Shown here one piece after another: positions 1-6,561 of a stretch of 8,848 nt of DNA (its first letter is position 1; each line of letters starts with the position of its first letter). Origin of the DNA: JBFJWU01 sp041623475 [NCBI: bacterium] (lineage in GTDB: Bacteria > J088); the NCBI GenBank assembly GCA_041623475.1, contig JBFJWU010000129.1, forward strand, positions 1-8,848. Reading direction: 5' to 3'. The position numbers and the translations under genes were made by a program. The notes below the pieces were generated by a model. The model was not told the origin of the DNA. It made no database searches and was given only the letters and a program-made list of their open reading frames with translations.

Positions 1-313
1 GCCGATGGTAGCGGACATCAAGATGCACAGTCGTCAGGCGAAATCCCGATTTGAGGCCGGTAAAGATCGCCTGGCCGGTCGCTGTGTCAATCATGGTGGC
101 GTGAATACCGCCGTGCATTTCGTACCCGTAGTTGCTCAGGTCGTGCTGCCAGTCGATGGCGAACTCGGCGATACCCAGTTCAAACCTGATTGGATCGAAT
201 CCCAGTCGCTGGAACAGCGGATGCTCGGCAAACAACCGATCCTGGAGCGCCTGCTTTTCGGCGATGAACTGGTCGTGGAACGGCCACTCGGTCGCGTTGG
301 AATCCCGGGCCAC
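1..313 (-). CDS. PaaI-type hotdog thioesterase, 5' part only
   Basis: This gene is cut by the left edge; about 104 codons are visible. Reading the minus strand from a GTG at 313 gives a protein starting MARDSNATEWPF. The diagnostic stretch is at residues 61-84: Asn61, then a His67-Gly68-Gly69 turn, and Asp76 in the MIDTATG segment. This matches the N..G..HGG......D.A.G pattern of PaaI/THEM2-like acyl-CoA thioesterases, where HGG binds near the thioester and the Asp/Glu is catalytic. The visible part ends in a strand resembling TVHLDVRYHRP, typical of the central hotdog sheet. It would be a cytosolic enzyme hydrolysing acyl- or aryl-CoA; the substrate cannot be told. The GTG lies 4 bases after the stop of the upstream lipoprotein gene, which suggests translational coupling. 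No good Shine-Dalgarno precedes it, and a TTG at 358 is an alternative start. The family call is strong, the start is uncertain. Confidence 0.82.
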   Translation of the reverse strand, partial: MARDSNATEWPFHDQFIAEKQALQDRLFAEHPLFQRLGFDPIRFELGIAEFAIDWQHDLSNYGYEMHGGIHATMIDTATGQAIFTGLKSGFRLTTVHLDVRYHR

Positions 314-317
314 GGGG

Positions 318-2078
318 TCAGGGCGTTGGCGCCAGGTCCAGCCGCCGACCCATTTCAATGCCGATTTCGATCAGCAGGCGATTAAGGATCTCCAGGTCCG
401 GGTTGGTGACGCCGGTCGGATAGGTCGGGTCCAGTTCGTTGGGGTCCAGCCACAACATCCCGCCAAATCCGGGATCGCTGTAACCGACATAGGCGACCGG
501 GCTCTTGATGCCGTCCGCCGGCATGGACACCGGCGCGCCCGGCCACTGGAAATGATCACTGTCGACAATCTTGGACTCGTCGGGGCAGGCCGCCAGTTCG
601 ACATCGTCGTCGTCACATTCCCATTCGATCAGCCACTCCCAGACCGGCAATCCGGACGCCCCGTGGACGTCGATCGTTACCGCGTCGGGTACAAACGTCC
701 GCAGGAACCTGTCGGACTCGTACAGCGGGCGAAAGTCGATGGCCAGGCTGGGCGGCAGCAGGAACTCGAACAGGTTGTGGACGGCATCGGCGTTGCCGTA
801 ATCGCTGTACAAGGTGTCCAGCTGGTCTGCCGTAGAGACGATGAATTCTGTAAATTCGGGGTCCAGTGCCTCAAAAATAACCTGGAGGATGGTTTTGACG
901 ACCTCTGACTGCAGCAGGATTTCGAGGCCGGTCGTGAACTGCGGCAGGATTGTTGTCGCGACAGGCACGCGTTCGGGCTTTCCATCGCTCAGGTGTGTTG
1001 CCGCGTCGCGGGAGCCCTGCAGGTTCTCGGGACCGGACAGGAACCGGACCGTCCGCAGTTCATAGTCCGGTGGGACGGCGGACTCCTCGTTGCCTTTGAG
1101 GATGTTGCGAATCTGGACACTGTCCAGCTGGATCTCGCCAAATGTCCAGTCAACCCATGCTCCTCCGCCAGGTCGCGGCGTCGCATTGATCGCCCGGTGC
1201 AGGCGGCCAGCGTCCTCGGCAGCCACCGAAATCTGTTCAACCGAGCCAAGAAACGCGGCTGTGTGCTGGTAATATTCGACCGCCTGTTTGCGGGCTTCAT
1301 CCCGGAACACTTCGCCGCGGTTCTGCTGCAGGGTCAGGACGGTGTCGCTGTTATTGATTGCGAACGCTGTTGCCAGGGCCCAGCAACGGCGACGTGATGC
1401 CGGCGCCGGGTCGTCACATTCCGGTCGGTCAAGAATAAACTGGACCAGGTCAATCAAGGGAAACTCGAAATCCATGGCCAGCACCAGGGCCATTCCCGAT
1501 GCAGCCGAATGAAGGATGCTTTGCAGCAAGTCAAAGTCCGATTTGTGCATTTCGCCGGTAATAACGACAACAGGCACTTCCTCAAGCGTCAGCAGGAATT
1601 CCGGAATGTCGATGGCAAATTCCGGCAGCCCGGCCGTTACGGCATCGAATTTCTCGATGACGGTTTGCAGGCGTTCCCAGTCATCGACCAGCTGGTTGTA
1701 GAGGGCGCGGTTGAGAATGGTGTTCCCGGCCAGCGACTGGGCGATCTTCAGCCCGCCGGCGCCCGGTGCCGCATCTGATTCGTCCTCGATGATCCGCGCG
1801 ATTTCGACCACCGTCTCGCCGACGCCGCGGACCCAGATGCCCAGTTCGGCCAGGGCCGTTCCGGCAACTTTTTCGGCTGTCTCGCGCTCGTTGTCCGGCA
1901 GCAATTCTGCGTAATGGTCGCGGGCACACTCATAACGGGCCAGTGCCAGGCACGATTTTGCGTCTTCAATCGCCTGCTGGTTAGCGGTCAGGGTGACGCT
2001 GGAATCGGTACAGGACAAGGCCATCAGCAGCGTGACTGCCATCGCGGATGTGCGCCAAATGATGCGGGTGGTGGCCAT
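318..2078 (-). CDS. large lipoprotein of unknown function
   Basis: This encodes 586 residues and I do not recognise its family as a whole. The N-terminus is a lipoprotein signal peptide: Arg5 and Arg9, a hydrophobic stretch at about 12-21, and a lipobox ALSC with Cys23 as the lipidated residue. Thr at +2 gives no inner-membrane retention signal, so an outer-membrane location is likely. Residues about 33-80 look like one helical TPR-like hairpin (ALARYECARDHYAELL followed by an alanine-rich helix). The rest is mixed, with a hydrophobic helical stretch near the middle, a run of four Asp flanked by Cys in the C-terminal third, and an aromatic/glycine-rich segment (VAYVGYSDPGFGGMLWL) near the end. 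The start is well set by GGAGG at 2085-2089, 6 bases upstream of the ATG. Its stop lies 4 bases before the thioesterase start, so the two are probably co-transcribed. No enzymatic motif is visible; a scaffold or envelope-structure role is only a guess. Confidence 0.85.
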   Translation of the reverse strand: MATTRIIWRTSAMAVTLLMALSCTDSSVTLTANQQAIEDAKSCLALARYECARDHYAELLPDNERETAEKVAGTALAELGIWVRGVGETVVEIARIIEDESDAAPGAGGLKIAQSLAGNTILNRALYNQLVDDWERLQTVIEKFDAVTAGLPEFAIDIPEFLLTLEEVPVVVITGEMHKSDFDLLQSILHSAASGMALVLAMDFEFPLIDLVQFILDRPECDDPAPASRRRCWALATAFAINNSDTVLTLQQNRGEVFRDEARKQAVEYYQHTAAFLGSVEQISVAAEDAGRLHRAINATPRPGGGAWVDWTFGEIQLDSVQIRNILKGNEESAVPPDYELRTVRFLSGPENLQGSRDAATHLSDGKPERVPVATTILPQFTTGLEILLQSEVVKTILQVIFEALDPEFTEFIVSTADQLDTLYSDYGNADAVHNLFEFLLPPSLAIDFRPLYESDRFLRTFVPDAVTIDVHGASGLPVWEWLIEWECDDDDVELAACPDESKIVDSDHFQWPGAPVSMPADGIKSPVAYVGYSDPGFGGMLWLDPNELDPTYPTGVTNPDLEILNRLLIEIGIEMGRRLDLAPTP

Positions 2079-2084
2079 AAATCG

Positions 2085-2089
2085 CCTCC
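2085..2089 (-). promoter_or_regulatory. ribosome binding site of the large lipoprotein
   Basis: On the minus strand GGAGG lies 6 bases upstream of the ATG at 2078. It fixes the start that gives a full lipoprotein signal peptide. Confidence 0.7.
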
Positions 2090-2095
2090 GAAGTC

Positions 2096-2125
2096 TTGAT
2101 TTTGTGCCTGGAACCAGACTACCAT
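2096..2125 (+). promoter_or_regulatory. possible promoter for the small exported protein
   Basis: A TTGATT hexamer at 2096-2101 and TACCAT at 2120-2125 are separated by 18 bases, matching the sigma70 consensus at 4 of 6 positions each. If used, transcription would start near 2132, at or next to the GTG of the downstream gene. This is a weak match in a 53-base divergent gap and is inferred only from spacing and position. Confidence 0.3.
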
Positions 2126-2131
2126 TGAATC

Positions 2132-2626
2132 GTGGCTCTGTTCAGACCGATTATGCCCATGCGATCGGCGGTTGTTGTCGCCATTCTGGCCGCGTGCTGG
2201 GCCGTAACACCTGGCTGCGGCACGGCCCAGCCAGGTGTTCTGCCAGCGGGCCTTTATGATGTCGACGTGACAACGGTCGAGAACGGCTGCGAGCTGTATG
2301 CTGCCCGAACCACCAGTGTCTACGAGGTGTCGTCACTGGGCGGCAATCGGTACCAGATCGTGTCGCGCAATACCGCTGTCCCACGACCAGTGACCTGGCG
2401 GGGAGCGTTTCGCGGCCAGGTCTTTGCGGCGACGATGGAAACCCGGTTGACCGATCCGGTACCGGTGCGGTCAACCGGTCACCTGGAATTGCGGTCCGAG
2501 GACGACGCAATCAGCGGTTGGTCAAAGGTCGAAGTCCAGGTGCTGGAACTGGAACCGTGTCGGGATCGGCTGAATATTGCCGGTAGGTATCGACCGGGCT
2601 CAGTTACGCTGGTATCAGGCGACTGA
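2132..2626 (+). CDS. small exported or lipoprotein-like hypothetical
   Basis: The longest reading starts at GTG 2132 and gives 164 residues; ATG codons at 2153 and 2159 are alternative starts. The ATG starts leave a compact signal peptide: an Arg, then the hydrophobic stretch SAVVVAILAACWAV. LAAC inside it is a good lipobox, though a second Cys (PGCG) seven residues on could be the modified one, or a conventional signal peptidase site could follow it near GTAQ. The mature part is about 135 residues, apparently mostly beta strand, with two more Cys that could pair. I do not recognise a domain. No Shine-Dalgarno is visible before any of the three starts. It diverges from the large lipoprotein and its 3' end overlaps dusB tail to tail by 12 bases. 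Signal peptide and position support a real gene; function is unknown. Confidence 0.68.
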   Translation: MALFRPIMPMRSAVVVAILAACWAVTPGCGTAQPGVLPAGLYDVDVTTVENGCELYAARTTSVYEVSSLGGNRYQIVSRNTAVPRPVTWRGAFRGQVFAATMETRLTDPVPVRSTGHLELRSEDDAISGWSKVEVQVLELEPCRDRLNIAGRYRPGSVTLVSGD

Positions 2627-3616
2627 CGCCAGGTCGGCATCGCCACCAAGGTGGCGGGCCAGGTCGGTCAATGCGGCACGGACCGATTCCACATCCGGTG
2701 CCCGGACCAGTTGTTCGCGCAGTCGCCGGGTATCGGGCATGCCCTTCAGATACCAGGAAAAATGTTTGCGCATCATGTTCAGGCCGCGCACGTCGCCGCG
2801 CTCGACCACTTCCATGTCCAGGTGTTCGATACAGGTGTTGATTCGTTGCCGGTAATCGGGGCGCGGCGGTGCCGGATCACCAGCCAGTGCTGCATTCAGT
2901 TCGGCAAAGATCCAGGGATTTCCCAGGGCTGCCCGACCGATCATAACCGCATCGCAGCCGGTTTGCTCAAACATTCGCAACATACTGTCTCGATCGGTAA
3001 CATCGCCGTTGCCGATAACAGGAATGGTTACGACCTGTTTCAGCCGACCGATCAGTTCCCAGCGAGGGGGATCAGCGTATTTGCCCTCGGACGTACGCGG
3101 GTGCAGGGTGACCGCCCGGACGCCGCATGATTCAATGATCGGTCCTGCCTGTTCGACAACGACGTGGTCCCAGTCAACCCCGGCCCGCATTTTGACGGTG
3201 ACCGGAATATCCGCCGCCGCTTCGACGACGGCGCTGGTGATTTCGCGCATCAGTCCCAGGTCGCAGAGCGCTGCAGAACCCGCCCCGCGTTTCGTAACTT
3301 TGGGCACGGGACAGCCGTAATTGATATCGAGGATGTCCGGCTGCAGGCGTTTGCACAGTGCCTGTGCGGCGGCGGCCATTACATCGGGGTCACTGCCAAA
3401 GATCTGGACACCAACCGGGCGTTCCGGCTGTTCAAAGCGCACGCGCTCCCAGCTTTTCCGTGCTTCGCGGATGACCCCGTCGGCCGAGACAAATTCACAG
3501 AACACCAGCGCCGCGCCATGGCGGCGGCAGAGGACACGGAACGGATAGTCCGTAACGCCTGCCATCGGTGCCAGCCACAGCGGGCTGTCAATCTGGATAT
3601 TGCCGATCTGGATCAT
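2615..3616 (-). CDS. dusB: tRNA-dihydrouridine synthase, DusB type
   Basis: This FMN-dependent enzyme reduces specific uridines in the tRNA D-loop to dihydrouridine with NAD(P)H. From the ATG at 3616 the protein is 333 residues, close to the usual DusB length of about 320-340. The TIM-barrel motifs are in order: LAPMAGVTDYPFR at 15-27 (flavin pocket), QIFGSDP at 71-77, DINYGCPVPKV at 97-107 with Cys102 as the catalytic acid, VKMRAG with Lys142, TLHPRT with His172, the phosphate-binding IGNGDV at 201-206, and IGRAALGNPW at 226-235. The reading frame stays open 45 codons further upstream (to 3751), but that stretch is basic, low in complexity and unlike Dus N-termini, so I chose the ATG immediately before the family's usual IGNIQI-like opening. 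No strong Shine-Dalgarno is visible. There is no fis gene next to it, unlike E. coli. The family is very secure; DusB rather than another Dus subfamily is likely. Confidence 0.95.
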   Translation of the reverse strand: MIQIGNIQIDSPLWLAPMAGVTDYPFRVLCRRHGAALVFCEFVSADGVIREARKSWERVRFEQPERPVGVQIFGSDPDVMAAAAQALCKRLQPDILDINYGCPVPKVTKRGAGSAALCDLGLMREITSAVVEAAADIPVTVKMRAGVDWDHVVVEQAGPIIESCGVRAVTLHPRTSEGKYADPPRWELIGRLKQVVTIPVIGNGDVTDRDSMLRMFEQTGCDAVMIGRAALGNPWIFAELNAALAGDPAPPRPDYRQRINTCIEHLDMEVVERGDVRGLNMMRKHFSWYLKGMPDTRRLREQLVRAPDVESVRAALTDLARHLGGDADLASVA

Positions 3617-3771
3617 GGATTTGTGGGGTTCTTGCGAAATAGGGCCGCTGTTTTCAGTTTGCCACAAGGTGCGCCTGAAGGATCGGTCCGAGGTTTGCCG
3701 TGGTAGAGTAACGCCGATTCGGACCAGGGACGGGCGTTTCGTTCGGGACAATCCACCCAGGGGGTATTGGC
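3617..3771. other. divergent intergenic region, dusB / TPR-like gene
   Basis: These 155 bases separate the starts of dusB and the TPR-like gene and should hold both promoters. I found no convincing -35/-10 pair on either strand. A 7-base inverted repeat, GGTCCGA at 3685-3691 and TCGGACC at 3719-3725, has a 27-base spacer. The Shine-Dalgarno AGGGGG at 3759-3764 belongs to the plus-strand gene. Confidence 0.5.
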
Positions 3772-4800
3772 GTGAATACAGTTATTTCAGTTTTCCTGGC
3801 GTTTACAGTCAACGCTGCAGCTGTCGATCCGGCCGCGCCGCAGTCGGCAGCGGCTGCGGGGTCGGTGACGATGACCCAGGTCCATCCACTGGTGTTCGGG
3901 CTGGACCTCGACGTGTCGACGCTGGGCCAGCAGGATGCGGGTCGGTTGTTCGAAGCAGGGGACTGGCTGGCGTCCTGGTCGCTGATGGCGGACCGCGCGC
4001 CGGTTGAAGGCACATCGGCCGATTTCCTGGCGGCAAAACGCAAGGCGAAAGCAATCTTTGCCCATCTGCGCGGGCGGCAACCCGGCGATGCCGCGATCCT
4101 GGCCCAATTAGCGGGGGTCAATTACGGCATCGGGGAACTGCTGCCCGAAGATGCCAAGGACGAACGCATGGCGCTGTACGAGGAAATGGTTGAGGTCGCC
4201 GAGTATTGCGTCGAGCAGGTTGATCCCGATGATGCCCAGTGCCTGCACGAATGGGCGGTGGGGATCGGCCGGGCAGCGACGACCCGCGGCGTCCTGGCAT
4301 CGCTGTTCTCGGCCAAGGATGTTGAAAAGACCTGGCTGCGGGCTCTGGATCTGCAACCGGCTGACCGGTCGTTGGCCGGGGATCCGTTGATCAATGACAT
4401 CCGCTACGGGCTGGGGGTTTATTACCGCATTGTTCCGGACAACTGGCTGGTCCGGTTGCTGGCCGGCACCCGCGGCGACAAGTCAAAGTCCGTCAAATAT
4501 TTCAGCGACGCGGCGGCGGACACGCCCAATCGCCTGGAGTTGCAAAAGGAACTGGCGGTGGCGTTGCTGTGTTACGGCGATGACGAGGATGACGACGCTT
4601 CGATCCAGAAGGGCCGTTCAATCCTGGAACAGATCATTGCCGGCGAATTCGACAAGACTGACCTGCGGGCAACAGACGAAATCGACAAAGTCCACGCCCA
4701 GGTCCTGCTGGACAGCAAGCCCAGTCGCGCCTGCGGCTACAGCCGCGACGGGTTCCAGGATGTCAGCGACGAGTCGGTCGAGAAATTGAAGGCCGAGTAG
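3772..4800 (+). CDS. exported TPR-like helical protein
   Basis: The protein has 342 residues from a GTG start supported by AGGGGG at 3759-3764, seven bases upstream. The N-terminus has a hydrophobic stretch (VISVFLAFTVNAAA) that may be a signal peptide, but it has no basic residue before it, which is unusual. After a linker rich in Ala and Pro the protein is almost wholly helical. From about residue 100 it shows a pattern seen in TPR families such as RMDN-like and TatT-like proteins: a helix pair with AEYCVEQVDPDDAQCLHEWAVGIGR, a second with a DVEKTWLRALDLQPADRS unit, a linker with YGLGVYYRIVPDNW, and a third beginning SVKYFSDAAADTPNRLELQ. These are degenerate repeats and the family placement is by eye. 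It is followed after 4 bases by a solute-binding protein gene, so an operon and a periplasmic partner role are plausible. The ORF is secure; the function is inferred. Confidence 0.85.
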   Translation: MNTVISVFLAFTVNAAAVDPAAPQSAAAAGSVTMTQVHPLVFGLDLDVSTLGQQDAGRLFEAGDWLASWSLMADRAPVEGTSADFLAAKRKAKAIFAHLRGRQPGDAAILAQLAGVNYGIGELLPEDAKDERMALYEEMVEVAEYCVEQVDPDDAQCLHEWAVGIGRAATTRGVLASLFSAKDVEKTWLRALDLQPADRSLAGDPLINDIRYGLGVYYRIVPDNWLVRLLAGTRGDKSKSVKYFSDAAADTPNRLELQKELAVALLCYGDDEDDDASIQKGRSILEQIIAGEFDKTDLRATDEIDKVHAQVLLDSKPSRACGYSRDGFQDVSDESVEKLKAE

Positions 4801-4804
4801 GCAA

Positions 4805-5638
4805 TTGTTCCTGACGGACGCTGCGACCGCTTTTCGAACCTTTCTGTTCATTGTTGCTGTTGGTGCACTGGGTGTGGCCTTTGCAGGGCAGGAAAACGTG
4901 CAACGGCTTACAATTGTTGCCGATGAATGGTGTCCCTACAACTGCGATCCGACCAGCGAACGTCCGGGGTACATTGTCGAACTGGCGACCGCGGTTTTTG
5001 CTGATGCCGGATATCAGGTCCAGTACATAACGGAACCATGGTCACGGGCAATCGTTGATACGGAATCAGGAGAATTTGACGGACTGATTGGCGGCGGACG
5101 AACGGAAGTACCAAATTTTGTGTTCCCCGAGGTGGAGCAGGGTGTTGCGCGCCACGCCCTGTTTACCTTGACGGACACCACGTGGATCTATTCGGGCCCG
5201 GAAAGCCTGGAAGGTGTTTCACTGGGCGTGATTGCCAGCTACTCCTACGGTACGTTCAATGAACGGTATATTCTGCCGCAATTGGCCGCTGGTAACCCGC
5301 ATATTCAGGTTGTGGGCGGCGACAAAGGGCTGGAACTGAACCTGCGCAAACTTGCGGAAGGACGAATCCAGTCCGTGGCTGAGGACAGCCATGTGTTCTG
5401 GTGGCGCAGCCTGGACTCGCCGGACGACAAGTTGAAGTATCGGGAGGCCGGAGTCCTGGATTATGAGAAGGTCTATATTGCATTTTCGCCGGCGAACAAG
5501 CATTCGGCCGAACTGGCCCGCGTGCTGTCCAACGGGACCATGGCATTGCGCCGATCCGGCGAACTTCAGAAGATCCTGGCGCGATACGGCATGCACGACT
5601 GGATCAACGGACGCGTTGAGCAATCAAAGTCGGATTAG
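4805..5638 (+). CDS. orphan periplasmic solute-binding protein, family 3
   Basis: The protein has 277 residues from a TTG start 4 bases after the TPR-like gene. TTG is chosen because no ATG or GTG lies upstream of the signal peptide; Arg11, a hydrophobic core at 12-26 and an AFA|GQ cleavage site at 27/28 are well formed. The mature part matches family-3 periplasmic binding proteins of the type found with ABC importers: LTIVADEWCPY at 35-45, PGYIVELATAVFADAGY at 54-70, EPWSRAI at 77-83, and DGLIGGGR, then the second lobe from about GVSLGVIASYSYG and a return to the first lobe with the C-terminal GELQKILARYG helix. Cys43 and Cys47 (WCPYNC) could form a disulfide. The TxxR motif that holds the ligand carboxylate in amino-acid binders is not seen after DGLIGGG, so the ligand is open. 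No permease or ATPase gene is present in the window. The family is secure, the ligand and partner are not. Confidence 0.9.
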   Translation: MFLTDAATAFRTFLFIVAVGALGVAFAGQENVQRLTIVADEWCPYNCDPTSERPGYIVELATAVFADAGYQVQYITEPWSRAIVDTESGEFDGLIGGGRTEVPNFVFPEVEQGVARHALFTLTDTTWIYSGPESLEGVSLGVIASYSYGTFNERYILPQLAAGNPHIQVVGGDKGLELNLRKLAEGRIQSVAEDSHVFWWRSLDSPDDKLKYREAGVLDYEKVYIAFSPANKHSAELARVLSNGTMALRRSGELQKILARYGMHDWINGRVEQSKSD

Positions 5639-5654
5639 TTACCCCCCACAGGCA

Positions 5655-6539
5655 TTATTCCGTGCTCGAGCACGGGTCCTTAGAGCCGTTGTGAAACAAT
5701 TCAATACTTGCGACCGAGCCGTACGTTAATTCGGCACGGGCAAGGAGGGAATTGTAGTCCGTTGAACCTTCGTCGTCGCCATCTTTGTTGGGTGTTCGTG
5801 GAATTCCCGGACATTGTTCCCAGACTTCATACCGCCATTCGAGTTCGTTCGTCGAGACTCGTGGTTTGGGAACGAACAGCCTGGCAAGCTGTTCCTGTGG
5901 TAGCCCCAGCCCGAATCCGCCGTCTGTTTCCGGCGGTATTTTTGCCGACGATGTGTGCGTGCAATCGGCATCGATGCTGTTCTTATCGAATGTGATCCGG
6001 ATACGCATTAGTCGCCGGTATTCCGGGGTGGCGGACGGAGTGAATACTGCCAATAGCCAGAACTCAGGCTTGCCGGAGATGTGAACGCAGACCGATCGAG
6101 GCTGCCTGGTGTCAAATGTCTCCAGCGGGAGTTTAATACCCAACGCCGAGTTCAGGTCCGCGATCGTACTTTTGCCCATTTGCAGGCCGGCGAAACGGAT
6201 ATGCTCCGTGGGGAAACGTTCGACATAGGTCCGGTCAAACAATCTATTTACGTCGTCTGGTTTCATTCCAGGCATTTTGAAACCCGTTGTTCCAAGCCCG
6301 GGTGGTTGAAGTCTGCGCATCATTGCTCGATGCCGTTCATTTAGCTCTTCAATCGGCGTTGGGGTCGGGAGGGTTGATCCCGGGTCGGTACTTTGTTCCT
6401 GGCAAAACGCCGACGGGGCCGCGCAGACTGCAATTAGCAGAAAAACGAAGCATTTCCGACTCAGCGTAACAAACAGAATGCCAGCCAGGGACCGGCCACG
6501 TGAGTGCCGACGGATGCAGAGGAGGGCCTCAAAAATCAT
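5655..6539 (-). CDS. exported hypothetical, lower GC
   Basis: From ATG 6539 the protein is 294 residues; I do not recognise the family. Residues 27-46 form a signal sequence (SRKC, then FVFLLIAVCAA, then PSAFCQEQ), preceded by an unusually long basic N-region of about 25 residues, so the true start may be downstream at a non-ATG codon. SAFC is a poor lipobox because Phe occupies -1, so ordinary signal peptidase cleavage is more likely. Two segments, GLQMGKSTIADLNSALGI at 118-135 and GLGLPQEQLARLF at 210-222, resemble the glycine-then-helix unit of SmpA/BamE-like domains, each followed by strands. The mature part has several Cys (151, 193 and near the C-terminus). It starts 22 bases after the upstream lipoprotein's stop and is probably in the same transcript. 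Five hand-counted 60-base rows average about 52% GC against about 60% nearby, which hints at different origin or weaker codon selection. The ORF looks real; the function is unknown. Confidence 0.75.
   Translation of the reverse strand: MIFEALLCIRRHSRGRSLAGILFVTLSRKCFVFLLIAVCAAPSAFCQEQSTDPGSTLPTPTPIEELNERHRAMMRRLQPPGLGTTGFKMPGMKPDDVNRLFDRTYVERFPTEHIRFAGLQMGKSTIADLNSALGIKLPLETFDTRQPRSVCVHISGKPEFWLLAVFTPSATPEYRRLMRIRITFDKNSIDADCTHTSSAKIPPETDGGFGLGLPQEQLARLFVPKPRVSTNELEWRYEVWEQCPGIPRTPNKDGDDEGSTDYNSLLARAELTYGSVASIELFHNGSKDPCSSTE
5660..5675. repeat. 16-base perfect palindrome at convergent gene ends
   Basis: CCGTGCTCGAGCACGG is self-complementary over all 16 bases. It sits inside the last codons of the minus-strand hypothetical and just past the end of the solute-binding protein gene. 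No T-run follows on either side, so a Rho-independent terminator is not supported, although the RNA hairpin could still slow convergent transcription. Confidence 0.6.
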
Positions 6540-6561
6540 CGCTGGCGGGTGGTTCCCGTGT

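Noticed and set aside
132-908. 258-residue plus-strand reading frame opposite the large lipoprotein
   Set aside because: The translation has no signal, domain or ribosome binding site, and the opposite strand encodes a lipoprotein with a good start, so it is a shadow.
3164-3706. 180-residue plus-strand reading frame opposite dusB
   Set aside because: It lies antisense to the conserved core of dusB and shows no motif.
3617-3751. 45-codon upstream extension of dusB
   Set aside because: The extra residues are basic and unlike Dus N-termini, and the ATG at 3616 fits the family's opening.
5639-5690. Rho-independent terminator at the convergent junction
   Set aside because: The hairpin is strong but no T-run follows on either strand.
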